Source of the DNA: Rhodococcoides fascians A44A
GTDB taxonomy: Bacteria; Actinomycetota; Actinomycetes; Mycobacteriales; Mycobacteriaceae
Reading direction: 5' to 3'
NCBI RefSeq assembly: GCF_000760735.1
Contig: NZ_JMEX01000004.1
Location: forward strand, 149,985 to 213,984
DNA length: 64,000 nucleotides
Part shown: one piece after another, positions 19,327-29,975 of the stretch
Layout: every line of letters begins with the position of its first letter
Position numbering within the stretch: the first letter of the stretch is position 1
Notes under the pieces: model-generated
The model's database searches: none
What the model saw: only the letters and a program-made list of their open reading frames with translations
Told to the model about the DNA's origin: nothing
Position numbers and translations under genes: made by a program

Positions 19327-20973
19327 ATGTCCCCGGTTCAGGGTTCGGCCCCATCCGAGAAACCCGGCGACAGCACCGTTTCGAGCACTGCTTCCTCCTC
19401 GGGTGCGGCGGGTGATTCCCGGGTTCGACACCTCGCTTCGTTTCTTCGTAGTCCGGAAGGCCACGCTGCCGTCCTCGGCGTCGTGGGCGCGGCGCTCATC
19501 ACGTTCGGTGGCTTCGGCGCAGGCAGTGTCCGGCGCCGCGATCCGTTGCTCGAAGCCATGCACCTGTCGTGGCTACGGTTCGGCCACGGTCTGATTCTCT
19601 CCAGCATCCTCGTGTGGGTCGGTGTCCTTCTGATGATCGTCGCCTGGGTCCGGCTGGGCCGCGCGACGCTCGGTGGCCGCACCTCGCTGCGAGAGTTGCG
19701 TTGGGTAGTCCCGGCGTGGACGGCGCCGTTGTTGCTGGCCGTCCCGATGTTCAGCCGGGATGCATACTCGTACTTGGCGCAGGGGGCGTTGCTACGCGAC
19801 GGCTTCGACCCGTACGCCGTCGGTCCGGTGGCCAATCCCGGAATGCTGTTGGACAACGTGAGCAATGTCTGGACCACGACGACGGCACCGTACGGGCCGC
19901 TGTTCCTCCTGCTGGGTCAAGCCATCACGAGTATCACCGGCGACAACGTCGTGGCGGGGACGATGCTGCTGCGGATCACGATGCTGCCGGGCCTCGTGTT
20001 GATGATGTGGGCCGTCCCACGTCTGGCGTCGCACCTCGGCGGCAAGCCCGCTATCGCGCTGTGGCTCGCCGTCCTCAACCCACTCGTACTCATCCATCTG
20101 ATCGGCGGCGTTCACAACGAGCTCCTGATGGTCGGTCTGATGACCGCTGGAATCGTCCTGGTTCTCGAACGCAAGCACGTTGCGGGCGTCGCGCTGGTCG
20201 CGGTGGCGGTCGCGATCAAGGCAACGGCCGGGCTGGCGTTGCCGTTCATGGTGTGGATCTGGATGATTCACGAACGGGAGAAAGCCGTCGCGGAGAATCG
20301 TGCACCGTCCTCCCCCATCGTGTCGTTCGCCAAGACAGCGGGAACCGGCGCAGGAGTGTTCGCCGCGGTGTTCGCGATCGCGTCCGTCGTGGCCGGTGTC
20401 GGAATCGGGTGGCTGACGGCGTTGTCCGGCTCGGCCAAGATCATCAACTGGCTATCCCTGCCCACGATCCTCGCGCACCTCGTCACCGTCAGCACGTCGT
20501 GGTTCCTGGATCTCCGTCTCGGCCCTGTACTCGAAGTGACACGGATGCTGTGTGCGCTCGCGTTGGCGGTCATCATCGTCGGTACCTGGTGGTTGTTCCG
20601 CAGAACCGAACGGGACGCGGTGAAGGGCATCGTCATCGCGCTCGTCGCTATCGTCGTTCTCTCCCCCGCCGCTCTGCCGTGGTACTACTCGTGGCCGCTG
20701 GCGCTCGCGGCCGGTTTCGCGTTGTCGACCAGGACGTTGATGGTTCTCGTGGGGCTGTCCACCTGGTTGATGCTCGTGTTCCGGCCCGACGGATCGATCG
20801 GGCTGTACACGGTTGCGCATGTCGCGCTCGCAACGTTCGCGGCCGTGGTCGCTGCGGTGTCGTTGACTCGGGTGGATCCGCTCCGCCTACGCGGACACCC
20901 CGAGAAGAGAAGTCCGAGGAAGACGTCCGAGCTCGACACGACGGACCGCACGAGTACGGCCGACCATGGGTGA
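19327..20973 (+). CDS. mptA: MptA-like alpha-1,6-mannopyranosyltransferase
   Basis: Polytopic GT-C glycosyltransferase expected to use polyprenyl-phosphate mannose to extend the alpha-1,6 mannan backbone of lipomannan/LAM on the outer face of the membrane. About 12 hydrophobic helices are visible, and the first loop has FSRDAYSYLAQGALL with the acidic residue typical of GT-C enzymes. Two ATGs are possible: at 19315 AGGAGG abuts the codon, at 19327 the spacing is 12 bp; I prefer the second (548 residues). It matches Rv2174 by position but lies between crtI and crtB, overlapping crtB by 8 bp. Confidence 0.88.
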   Translation: MSPVQGSAPSEKPGDSTVSSTASSSGAAGDSRVRHLASFLRSPEGHAAVLGVVGAALITFGGFGAGSVRRRDPLLEAMHLSWLRFGHGLILSSILVWVGVLLMIVAWVRLGRATLGGRTSLRELRWVVPAWTAPLLLAVPMFSRDAYSYLAQGALLRDGFDPYAVGPVANPGMLLDNVSNVWTTTTAPYGPLFLLLGQAITSITGDNVVAGTMLLRITMLPGLVLMMWAVPRLASHLGGKPAIALWLAVLNPLVLIHLIGGVHNELLMVGLMTAGIVLVLERKHVAGVALVAVAVAIKATAGLALPFMVWIWMIHEREKAVAENRAPSSPIVSFAKTAGTGAGVFAAVFAIASVVAGVGIGWLTALSGSAKIINWLSLPTILAHLVTVSTSWFLDLRLGPVLEVTRMLCALALAVIIVGTWWLFRRTERDAVKGIVIALVAIVVLSPAALPWYYSWPLALAAGFALSTRTLMVLVGLSTWLMLVFRPDGSIGLYTVAHVALATFAAVVAAVSLTRVDPLRLRGHPEKRSPRKTSELDTTDRTSTADHG

Positions 20974-21961
20974 ACTCGACGCGATCGACCCAGCGCTGCA
21001 CGACGCATACCGCCTGTGCCGGGATCTCAATGCCCGCCACGGTAAGACGTACTTCCTCGCGACGAGGCTTCTTCCGGTCGAGAAGCGCGCTGCCGTGCAT
21101 GCTCTCTACGGGTTCGCGCGCATGGTGGACGACATCATCGACGTCGACGTCGACGGGTCTCTGACCGAAACGGACACGGCTGCAACGTCTCTGGCGCCCG
21201 CGGACGAACGTGCGGCCGCCTCCGTCGACGAGCTCGAACTGCGAGTGACGGCGGCTCTGAACGGCGAGCAACTCGGCACCGGTCCGTCGGACATGGTCCT
21301 TCGCGCCTTCGTGGACACCGTGAACCGGTACCACATCGATCACGAGTACTTCCGTGCGTTCTTCCATTCGATGCGCATGGACATCCCGGGCACCGAGTTC
21401 TTCAAGGCCCGCTACCGGACCATGCCCGAACTTCGTGAATACATGTACGGGTCCGCGGCCGTCATCGGCCTCGAGATGCTGCCCATTCTGGGCACCGCCG
21501 TCGACGGTGCGGAGGAGCCTGCCGCTGCCCTCGGCGAAGCCTTCCAGCTGACCAACTTCATTCGGGACATGGGCGAGGACCTCGACCGAGACCGGATCTA
21601 CCTGCCCACCGACGAGCTAGCGGCGTTCGGCGTGGACGAGGATCTTCTTCGGTACTGCCGTCGGGAGAAACGAACCGATCCGCGGGTGGACCGCGCGCTT
21701 GCCCACTTGATCGTGCACACCCGTGCGATCTACCGGGTCGCGGATCCAGGGATCGATTTTCTCGATCCTCGGGTGCGCCCAGGTATGCGGACCGCGTCGC
21801 TCCTCTACAGCGGAATTCTGCGCGAGGTCGAGGAGAACGGCTACCGAGTGCTGTTCGAGCGCGCGCGGGTGTCGCGCGGACGGAGGCTGTCGGTGGCGGC
21901 GCCGAGGCTGCTCGCCACCGGGTGGATCAACCTCAGAACGCCATCGCCTGCGCGCGCCTGA
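20966..21961 (+). CDS. crtB: CrtB, phytoene synthase
   Basis: Squalene/phytoene synthase family enzyme that condenses two geranylgeranyl diphosphates to phytoene. The 331 residues show GKTYFLATRLLP, YGFARMVDDIID with the first Asp-rich motif (55-59), and TNFIRDMGEDLDRDRIYLP with the second (D201-D205). The ATG lies inside the end of mptA (8-bp overlap), so expression is probably coupled to mptA. Its 3' end overlaps the convergent DNA-binding gene by 29 bp. Together with crtE and crtI it completes lycopene synthesis. Confidence 0.95.
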   Translation: MGELDAIDPALHDAYRLCRDLNARHGKTYFLATRLLPVEKRAAVHALYGFARMVDDIIDVDVDGSLTETDTAATSLAPADERAAASVDELELRVTAALNGEQLGTGPSDMVLRAFVDTVNRYHIDHEYFRAFFHSMRMDIPGTEFFKARYRTMPELREYMYGSAAVIGLEMLPILGTAVDGAEEPAAALGEAFQLTNFIRDMGEDLDRDRIYLPTDELAAFGVDEDLLRYCRREKRTDPRVDRALAHLIVHTRAIYRVADPGIDFLDPRVRPGMRTASLLYSGILREVEENGYRVLFERARVSRGRRLSVAAPRLLATGWINLRTPSPARA

Positions 21962-22304
21962 TCACCTCGCGCATGAGGTGACCGTGCATCGCGTCGATAG
22001 GCCGACCGGGGAGGCTGTCGTCGGCCTCGAACAGCCACTTCAGAATCTCCTCGTCCTCGAATCCGCCGTCGTGGAGAACGGCGAGCAGTCCGGGAAGTCC
22101 TTTGACGATCTCGCGGCGTTCGGCGTCGAGAAAGACCTCGGGTACGCCGGGGACGCGTTCACGCTTGACTGCCAGGAGCTGGCGGTCGCGAAGCATCTGC
22201 TCGACCCTCGACTTCGGAACCTCGAGGATTTTGCTCACGTCCGTCAGCTGTAGCAGCGATTCGGACGGATCGAGGACGTCGCCTGAGTAAGGGATTGTGC
22301 TCAC
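21933..22304 (-). CDS. Rv2175c-like winged-helix DNA-binding protein
   Basis: A 123-residue predicted DNA-binding protein. LLQLTDVSKILEVPKSRVEQ looks like a MerR/excisionase-type helix-turn-helix, followed by the Rv2175c-family C-terminal domain (WLFEADDSLPGRPIDAMHGH). Rv2175c of M. tuberculosis is a known phosphorylation substrate of the adjacent kinase PknL, and this gene is likewise divergent from pknL with 166 bp between starts. GTG start. Its last 29 bp overlap crtB on the other strand. Its target genes are unknown. Confidence 0.88.
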   Translation of the reverse strand: MSTIPYSGDVLDPSESLLQLTDVSKILEVPKSRVEQMLRDRQLLAVKRERVPGVPEVFLDAERREIVKGLPGLLAVLHDGGFEDEEILKWLFEADDSLPGRPIDAMHGHLMREVIRRAQAMAF

Positions 22305-22470
22305 TGCAGTAACGTTAACTGCTTCGGTCTCGTATACGAAAAACGCCCGTACCGCGCACGAACGCGGGCCGAGACGACGTCGGTGCTCGGTGCGGCCGAG
22401 ACGAAGTCGATACCAACCCTGGCTACCATCACGTAGGCAGCGCCCACTTTTTCCACAGGAGGTAGACGAG

Positions 22471-24498
22471 GTGATGTGGAAAGATCTGCATGGATCCGTT
22501 TCGACGGGTTCGTTGCTGGATCGGCGCTACCGGATCGACGCGCCCATCGCACGTGGCGGAATGTCGACCGTGTACCGCGCACTCGACACCCGGCTGGACC
22601 GACCGGTCGCAGTCAAGATCATGGACCCCAAGTTCGCCGAGGATCCGCAGTTCGTCGCCCGGTTCGAGTTCGAGGCGAGGGCCGTGGCCAGGCTCAACAA
22701 TCCGGGCCTCGTCGCTGTGTACGACCACGGCCGAGACGGAGAGTTCGCGTTTCTGGTCATGGAGTTGGTGGAGGGCGGAACCCTGCGCGAACTTCTCCGT
22801 GAGCGTGGGCCGATGCCGCCGCACGCGGCTGCCGCAGTGGTCCGACCGGTTCTCGACGCCCTGGGTACCGCTCACCGTGCAGGCCTCGTTCACCGCGACA
22901 TCAAACCCGAGAACATTCTCATCTCGGACGGCGGGGACGTGAAGATCGCCGATTTCGGCCTCGTTCGAGCCGTGGCGGCCTCGAATGCCACGTCGAGTTC
23001 CGTCATTCTGGGCACAGCCGCCTATCTCTCGCCCGAACAGGTGACGACCGGGTCCGCCAATGCGGGCAGCGACGTGTACGGCGTGGGTGTCGTCCTGTTC
23101 GAGTTGCTGACCGGGCGTACCCCCTTCAACGGTGACACGTCCCTCTCGATCGCGTACCAGCGGATCGACAACGATGTTCCCCATCCCAGCGCGTACATCG
23201 CTGGTGTACCGCCGGAATTCGACGAGCTGGTGGCCCGCGCCACCGATCGAGACCCGGCCTCCAGGTTCCAGAACGCCGACGAGATGGCACGTGCGCTCCG
23301 CGTGGTGTGTGGACGGTTGGAACTGCCCCCGTACCGCGTGCCTGCGCCGCGGCGTTCGGCCGAACATCGCAGTGCTGCAGCGTTGGGTGCGCCCACCACG
23401 TTCGCCGGCGAGCGCCCCGCCGCCGAACCACCCACCCAGGTGGTGTCGTCCACGCCCCCACCGGATGCTGTGGTGCATCACACCCGCGTTCAGACTGCAC
23501 CGACGTATCGCGGCGACGCTTCGGGACCGACCGTCGACGACGACTCGGCCGATGCCGCACCGTCGCGCGCACCGGGTCGCCGCGAGTACCAGTTCCCCGA
23601 CTTCGATGCCGACCGGCAGCGTTCGCGCCGAGCCATCGTCATCTGGCTGACCATCGTCGCGCTACTGGCGGTCGCCGTGGGAATCGGAGGTTGGTGGATG
23701 GGATCGGGCAGATACACCTCCGTCCCCGAAATCGGCGGATTGGATCTGCAGAGCGCACAGAGCACGCTCGCGGCCGCGGACCTGGAGAACACCGTCCAGG
23801 GCACCTACTCGGACACCATGCCGGTCGATGCTCTGATCGGCACCGACCCGGCCTCCGGTTCACGGGTGGCGAAGGGCGACACCGTCGACGTGCTCGTGTC
23901 GCTGGGCAAGCCGACCGTTCCGGACATCACGTCGAACATCTCGATCGGTGACATGCAGGATCTGTTGCGTGAGCGAACTTTCGAACCGGTCGACGGCGGT
24001 GAGGCTTTCAGCACCACCGCACCCGTCGGCGGGGTCGCGGCGTTGGATCCGGCGCCGGGAACCACACTCGCCGTCGGCGACACCGTCAAGATCCTGCGTT
24101 CCAAAGGCGCACCGCCGGTGGATGTTCCGGACGTGAACGGCTTGACGGCCGAGGAGGCGACGGCAGCGCTCGCCGCCGTCGACATCTCGGTGTCAGGCAC
24201 CCAGGAGCAGTTCGACAAGGACGTCGACGGCGGCCGCGTCGCGGGTACGTCACCGGAGATCGGCACGTCCGTCACCGCGGGAAGCAGTGTGGAACTGCAG
24301 ATCTCGAACGCGGTGTCGGTGCCGTCACTGCTCGGCCGGTCCGTCGGCTCGGCACGAGAGACGGTTCAGCGGTTGGGCTTGGACGTACAGGTCCGTCAGG
24401 TCTTCGACACCGACGGCTCACTCGTGGTGTCGCAGACCCCGGGACCTGGATCCAGAGTGGCCCCGGGGTCGACGGTCACCGTCGTGTCGTTGCCCTGA
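22471..24498 (+). CDS. pknL: PknL-like Ser/Thr protein kinase with four PASTA domains
   Basis: Transmembrane Hanks-type kinase, 675 residues. The kinase domain (about 20-280) has the Gly-rich loop IARGGMSTVY, VAVK (K49), HRDIKPEN (D143) and DFG (161-163). A Pro/Ala-rich linker leads to one helix at 388-410, then four PASTA repeats (about 416-478, 481-545, 550-612, 616-674) expected to bind peptidoglycan fragments or lipid II outside the cell. AGGAGG 8 bp before the GTG at 22471 fixes the start; a longer upstream open frame lacks kinase homology. It is divergent from its likely substrate gene. Confidence 0.93.
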   Translation: MMWKDLHGSVSTGSLLDRRYRIDAPIARGGMSTVYRALDTRLDRPVAVKIMDPKFAEDPQFVARFEFEARAVARLNNPGLVAVYDHGRDGEFAFLVMELVEGGTLRELLRERGPMPPHAAAAVVRPVLDALGTAHRAGLVHRDIKPENILISDGGDVKIADFGLVRAVAASNATSSSVILGTAAYLSPEQVTTGSANAGSDVYGVGVVLFELLTGRTPFNGDTSLSIAYQRIDNDVPHPSAYIAGVPPEFDELVARATDRDPASRFQNADEMARALRVVCGRLELPPYRVPAPRRSAEHRSAAALGAPTTFAGERPAAEPPTQVVSSTPPPDAVVHHTRVQTAPTYRGDASGPTVDDDSADAAPSRAPGRREYQFPDFDADRQRSRRAIVIWLTIVALLAVAVGIGGWWMGSGRYTSVPEIGGLDLQSAQSTLAAADLENTVQGTYSDTMPVDALIGTDPASGSRVAKGDTVDVLVSLGKPTVPDITSNISIGDMQDLLRERTFEPVDGGEAFSTTAPVGGVAALDPAPGTTLAVGDTVKILRSKGAPPVDVPDVNGLTAEEATAALAAVDISVSGTQEQFDKDVDGGRVAGTSPEIGTSVTAGSSVELQISNAVSVPSLLGRSVGSARETVQRLGLDVQVRQVFDTDGSLVVSQTPGPGSRVAPGSTVTVVSLP

Positions 24499-24510
24499 TG
24501 CGGCAGTACT

Positions 24511-26446
<1,936 letters not shown>

Positions 26447-26480
26447 GCTTCGAAGACTATCGGGCAGCCACAGGGTCGGC

Positions 26481-26638
26481 GTGAGTGGAGCCTGCGGAAT
26501 GAATCAGGCTCAGCAGTGAGTGGAGCCTGCGGAATGAATCAGGCTCAGCAGTGAGTGGAGCCTGCGGAACGAATCAGGCTCAGCAGTGAGTGGAGCCTGC
26601 GGAACGAATCAGGCTCAGCAGTGAGTGGAGCCTGCGGA
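26481..26638. repeat. 35-bp palindromic tandem repeat, four copies plus a partial
   Basis: Full copies at 26481-26515, 26516-26550, 26551-26585 and 26586-26620, with a degenerate fifth beginning at 26621. The only change among full copies is T or C at one position. Every unit contains GAGCCTG, a 10-nt loop, and CAGGCTC, so the array can form a row of identical hairpins. There are no spacers, so it is not CRISPR. It sits in the divergent gap upstream of mptC. Confidence 0.95.
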
Positions 26639-26700
26639 AGAATCGGGGTGGGTGGTGCCACACCGTCGTCAATCGCTATCGAGCACGCAGAAGGAACACG

Positions 26701-28020
26701 ATGCTGGAAACACCCGAGATCGCCGCGGATCCGTCGGCGGGATCGACGCGACGTCGCACGTCGCCGTCGCTCGTCGCCGTGTGCGTGATCATCGCGGCCG
26801 CAGCGTTGGCGGGCATCGCGTACAACATTCTCGGCTTGCCCGGTTTACGTGGGCTGACACCTCTCGGGAACTACTACCGGATCGACCTGGACGTCTACCG
26901 AATCGGCGGTGGCGTGTTCGCGTCCGGTTCGCCGTTGTACGGGCAGATGCCTCCGACTGCGCTGGGCAACACTCTTCCCTTCACGTACCCGCCCATTGCC
27001 GCTGTTCTGTTCAGTCCGTTGTCCGCGGTGAGCCTGTACTGGGCGAACATCATCGTGACGAGTGTGTCGCTGGTGTTGCTGTTCGCCACCATCGTGCTGA
27101 CGTTGAGGTCGCTCGGCGTGGCGTCTTCCCTCGGCGCCTCGGTGTCCGCATGGAGGGAACAGCACCTACCCGGTCCTGTTCTGTTGTGGTCCGCGGCCGG
27201 GATCTTCGCCGCTGCGCTTCTGCTCGAGCCCGTGTTCTCGACTCTCGACTACGGGCAGATCAACATCGTGCTGATGGCGTTCGTCGCCGCCGACTGCCTG
27301 CTTCGTAAGACTCCGTGGCCGCGCGGACTCCTCATCGGTTTCGTTGCCGCGGTGAAGCTGACACCTGCCGTTTTCGTCCTGTACTTCCTGCTTCGCAAGG
27401 ACTTTCGTGCTGCCGTCGTAGCCGGTATCAGCTTTGCTGCGTTCACCGCACTCGGATTCCTGATCACGTTCTCGGACTCGGTGACCTACTGGACCGACAC
27501 ATTGATCGATTCCGACCGAATCGGTAGGCCCGCGTACCCCGCGAATCAGAGCATCACCGGTGTGCTCGCGCGATTCGGACTCGAAGATTCGCTTCGCTCG
27601 GTTCTCTGGATCGCCCTGTCGTGCTGCGTCCTCGCGGTGGCGGCGCTTGCGATGCGCCGAGCTCTCTCGGCCGGGCAAGGCGCCCTGGCCCTGGGAGTGA
27701 ACGCGATCTTCGGTTTGCTGGTGTCTCCGGTGTCCTGGTCTCACCACTGGGTATGGGTGGTTCCGTTCATGGTGGCACTTACTGCACTCGCCTACCGCAG
27801 GCGTAGCTACCTGACGCTGGCGTTCGTCGGCGTCGGCGTCGTCCTGATGCACTTCGCGCCGCACTGGCGGCTGGCACCCGGCCGCTACTCGGGACTCGGG
27901 TGGCCGCTGTGGGACCAGGTAGCGGCGTCGTCGTACGTTCTCTGGGGCGCCGCTGCTCTCGTCGTCGTCATCGCGCTGCTTCGCTCGCCCGGAGTCGGTC
28001 GAACCCCGTCTTCGTCCTGA
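26701..28020 (+). CDS. mptC: MptC-like alpha-1,2-mannosyltransferase (GT87)
   Basis: Polytopic GT-C enzyme of 439 residues, predicted to add alpha-1,2 mannose branches to lipomannan/LAM at the outer membrane face. The first loop has YYRIDLDVYRIGG with the acidic motif of this family, followed by PLYGQMPP and LPFTYPPIAAVLFSPL; about ten hydrophobic helices are seen. ATG 26701 with AGAAGGAA upstream is chosen; longer frames extend into the 35-bp repeats and are artefacts. It corresponds to Rv2181 and functionally partners mptA. Confidence 0.88.
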   Translation: MLETPEIAADPSAGSTRRRTSPSLVAVCVIIAAAALAGIAYNILGLPGLRGLTPLGNYYRIDLDVYRIGGGVFASGSPLYGQMPPTALGNTLPFTYPPIAAVLFSPLSAVSLYWANIIVTSVSLVLLFATIVLTLRSLGVASSLGASVSAWREQHLPGPVLLWSAAGIFAAALLLEPVFSTLDYGQINIVLMAFVAADCLLRKTPWPRGLLIGFVAAVKLTPAVFVLYFLLRKDFRAAVVAGISFAAFTALGFLITFSDSVTYWTDTLIDSDRIGRPAYPANQSITGVLARFGLEDSLRSVLWIALSCCVLAVAALAMRRALSAGQGALALGVNAIFGLLVSPVSWSHHWVWVVPFMVALTALAYRRRSYLTLAFVGVGVVLMHFAPHWRLAPGRYSGLGWPLWDQVAASSYVLWGAAALVVVIALLRSPGVGRTPSSS

Positions 28021-28036
28021 CGACCCCGCAGAACAC

Positions 28037-28762
28037 TCAGCTCGCGCGGGTGTCCGGGATTCGCTCGGAACCTGCGACGGCGGAGTCCTCGGGCTTCTTC
28101 TTCATCGACGCCGCGTACACGTCCACGTACTCCTGACCGGACAGCAACATCAGGTCGTACATGACTTCGTCGGTGACTGCGCGCTCGACGAAGCGGTTGC
28201 CCGCCATGCCGTCGAAGCGCGAGAAGTCGATGGGCTTACCGATCTTGATGGTGATCTTCGCCGGACGCCACATCTTGGAACCGATGGGGTTCATCTTGTC
28301 GGTGCCGATCATCGCGACGGGAACCACCTGAACACCGGTCTGCAGAGCAAGCCGCGCCATGCCCGTCTTGCCCTTGTACAACCGACCGTCGGGCGAACGG
28401 GTGCCCTCGGGATAGATACCGAGGAGCTTGCCCTTGCCGATGACTCGCGCGCCTGCATTCAACGCGTCCTGCGCCGCATCCGCTCCGGTCCGGTCGATGG
28501 GGACCTGACCGACCGCGGTGAAGAACCACTTCTGGAATGCGCCCTTGAGCCCGGGGCCGGTGAAGTACTCGCTCTTCGCGAGGAACGTGATGCGCCGCTG
28601 CACTTTCAGCGGCAGGTAGAACGAGTCGAGAACCGCCTGATGGTTGCTGGCGAGGATCATCGGTCCTCGCGCAGGAATGTTCTCGAGGCCCTCTATCGTC
28701 GGCCTACCCAGTGCAACCAGGAGCGGACCGATGAGGACGTACTTGAACAGCCAGTACCACAT
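28037..28762 (-). CDS. PlsC-type 1-acylglycerol-3-phosphate acyltransferase
   Basis: A 241-residue lysophospholipid acyltransferase. The catalytic HX4D motif is SNHQAVLD (H41, D46), with the glycerol-phosphate binding block GIYPEGTRSPDG (E119) and the VPVAMIG segment downstream. An N-terminal hydrophobic stretch should place it at the membrane. It matches Rv2182c by position and probably acylates lysophosphatidate or a related lipid; the exact acceptor cannot be told. It lies 162 bp after the glucokinase gene on the same strand. Confidence 0.9.
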   Translation of the reverse strand: MWYWLFKYVLIGPLLVALGRPTIEGLENIPARGPMILASNHQAVLDSFYLPLKVQRRITFLAKSEYFTGPGLKGAFQKWFFTAVGQVPIDRTGADAAQDALNAGARVIGKGKLLGIYPEGTRSPDGRLYKGKTGMARLALQTGVQVVPVAMIGTDKMNPIGSKMWRPAKITIKIGKPIDFSRFDGMAGNRFVERAVTDEVMYDLMLLSGQEYVDVYAASMKKKPEDSAVAGSERIPDTRAS

Positions 28763-28924
28763 GGCGTCCTTTCTGGTGAGACCAACGATGTCGAGTATCG
28801 GGTGCAGAGGAAACTGTACCTACCGTTTATGACGCCAGCCACAGATAGTGCGCACACGGGAGAAGCATCACAGAACCGGACCGTGAGGTCGCGTCCGGAC
28901 CGTCGGCGCGAGGCCTCGCCTGCG

Positions 28925-29899
28925 TCAGTGCGACGCCGTCGAGAACGCGCTTCGTGCAAGGTCGGCCGCACCGATCATTCCGGCGGCCTCGCCTAGCTGG
29001 GTGGCGCGGATGGTCGCGAGTGGGCGGTGCCCCGCACCCGTCACCAGGCGTGCACAGTGCTCGGTCGCTTCGTTGAGAAATTGACTGGACGACGTCGCCA
29101 CTCCGCCGGCGATCACGATCAGATCGGGATCGTAGACATCGCTCACCATGGACAGCCCGACACCGAGCCACCGAGAGAACTCGTGCATGGTGCGGATACC
29201 GATCTCGTCGCCGTCCTGAGCCGCCGAGGCGATCCTCCGTCCCGTCAGCGAACCGGGATCGAGAAAGACCTCACGGGCCAGAATCGTCGACGAACCCTGA
29301 TCTGCGGCAAGAAATTCGACCGCAGTGTCCACCAATGCCGTTCCGCTGCAGTACCGTTCCCAGCAACCTCGCTTGCCACAGGGGCAGGCACGACCGTCGG
29401 GGACAACTTGGATATGCCCGAGTTCCGGTGCAACACCGTAACTTCCGCGGTAGATCTTGCCGTCGATCAGAAGCGCGGCACCGATACCCGTTCCGATGGC
29501 GACCATCACGACGTTGCGCCCGTCGGCTGCAGCACCGAATCGGTACTCGGCCCACGCCGCCGAGTTCGCGTCGTGCTCCAGCACGACGGGCAACCCGATA
29601 CGATCGCTCATCCGTTTGGCTACCGGGCTACCCACCCATGGGAGATGCGGGGCGAATCGGACCGACGTTCGATCGGAATCGAGGAAACCTGCGACCGCCA
29701 GACCGACTGCCTCCACGGGGTGCCGAGTCGCGAGTTCGCGGACGACACGCTCCAACCCGCGCTCGAGGGCCGCAGCGGTGTGCGGCGTCGGCGACTGGGT
29801 GGAATCGATGACCTGACCGGACGCGTCGACAACGGACGCACGCAAACTGGTGCCTCCGACATCGATACCGATCGTGAGTGATTGACGCTGCCGTTTCAT
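28925..29899 (-). CDS. glk: Glucokinase, ROK family
   Basis: Cytoplasmic sugar kinase, predicted glucose to glucose 6-phosphate. The 324-residue reading has the ATP-binding TIGIDVGGTSLRAS, catalytic EHDANSAAW (D110), GTGIGAALL and the ROK zinc signature CPCGKRGCWERYCSG. The ATG at 29899 is preferred because GAAAGG lies 7 bp upstream, rather than a GTG 27 bp earlier. I do not recall a glucokinase at this position in M. tuberculosis, while Corynebacterium glutamicum carries glk near pimB'. Confidence 0.92.
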   Translation of the reverse strand: MKRQRQSLTIGIDVGGTSLRASVVDASGQVIDSTQSPTPHTAAALERGLERVVRELATRHPVEAVGLAVAGFLDSDRTSVRFAPHLPWVGSPVAKRMSDRIGLPVVLEHDANSAAWAEYRFGAAADGRNVVMVAIGTGIGAALLIDGKIYRGSYGVAPELGHIQVVPDGRACPCGKRGCWERYCSGTALVDTAVEFLAADQGSSTILAREVFLDPGSLTGRRIASAAQDGDEIGIRTMHEFSRWLGVGLSMVSDVYDPDLIVIAGGVATSSSQFLNEATEHCARLVTGAGHRPLATIRATQLGEAAGMIGAADLARSAFSTASH

Positions 29900-29975
29900 T
29901 GTCCGACCTTTCTCGGCCGCCCCCAACGGCTATCTCGAGCTTTCGTGCTTCGGCCACCCCAGGAACGGCTGTCCG

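Noticed and set aside
22297..22470. 58-residue N-terminal extension of PknL
   Set aside because: No homology, overlaps the divergent gene start, and a proper AGGAGG precedes 22471.
26481..26640. CRISPR-like array
   Set aside because: Units are contiguous with no unique spacers and no cas genes are near; it is a tandem palindromic repeat.
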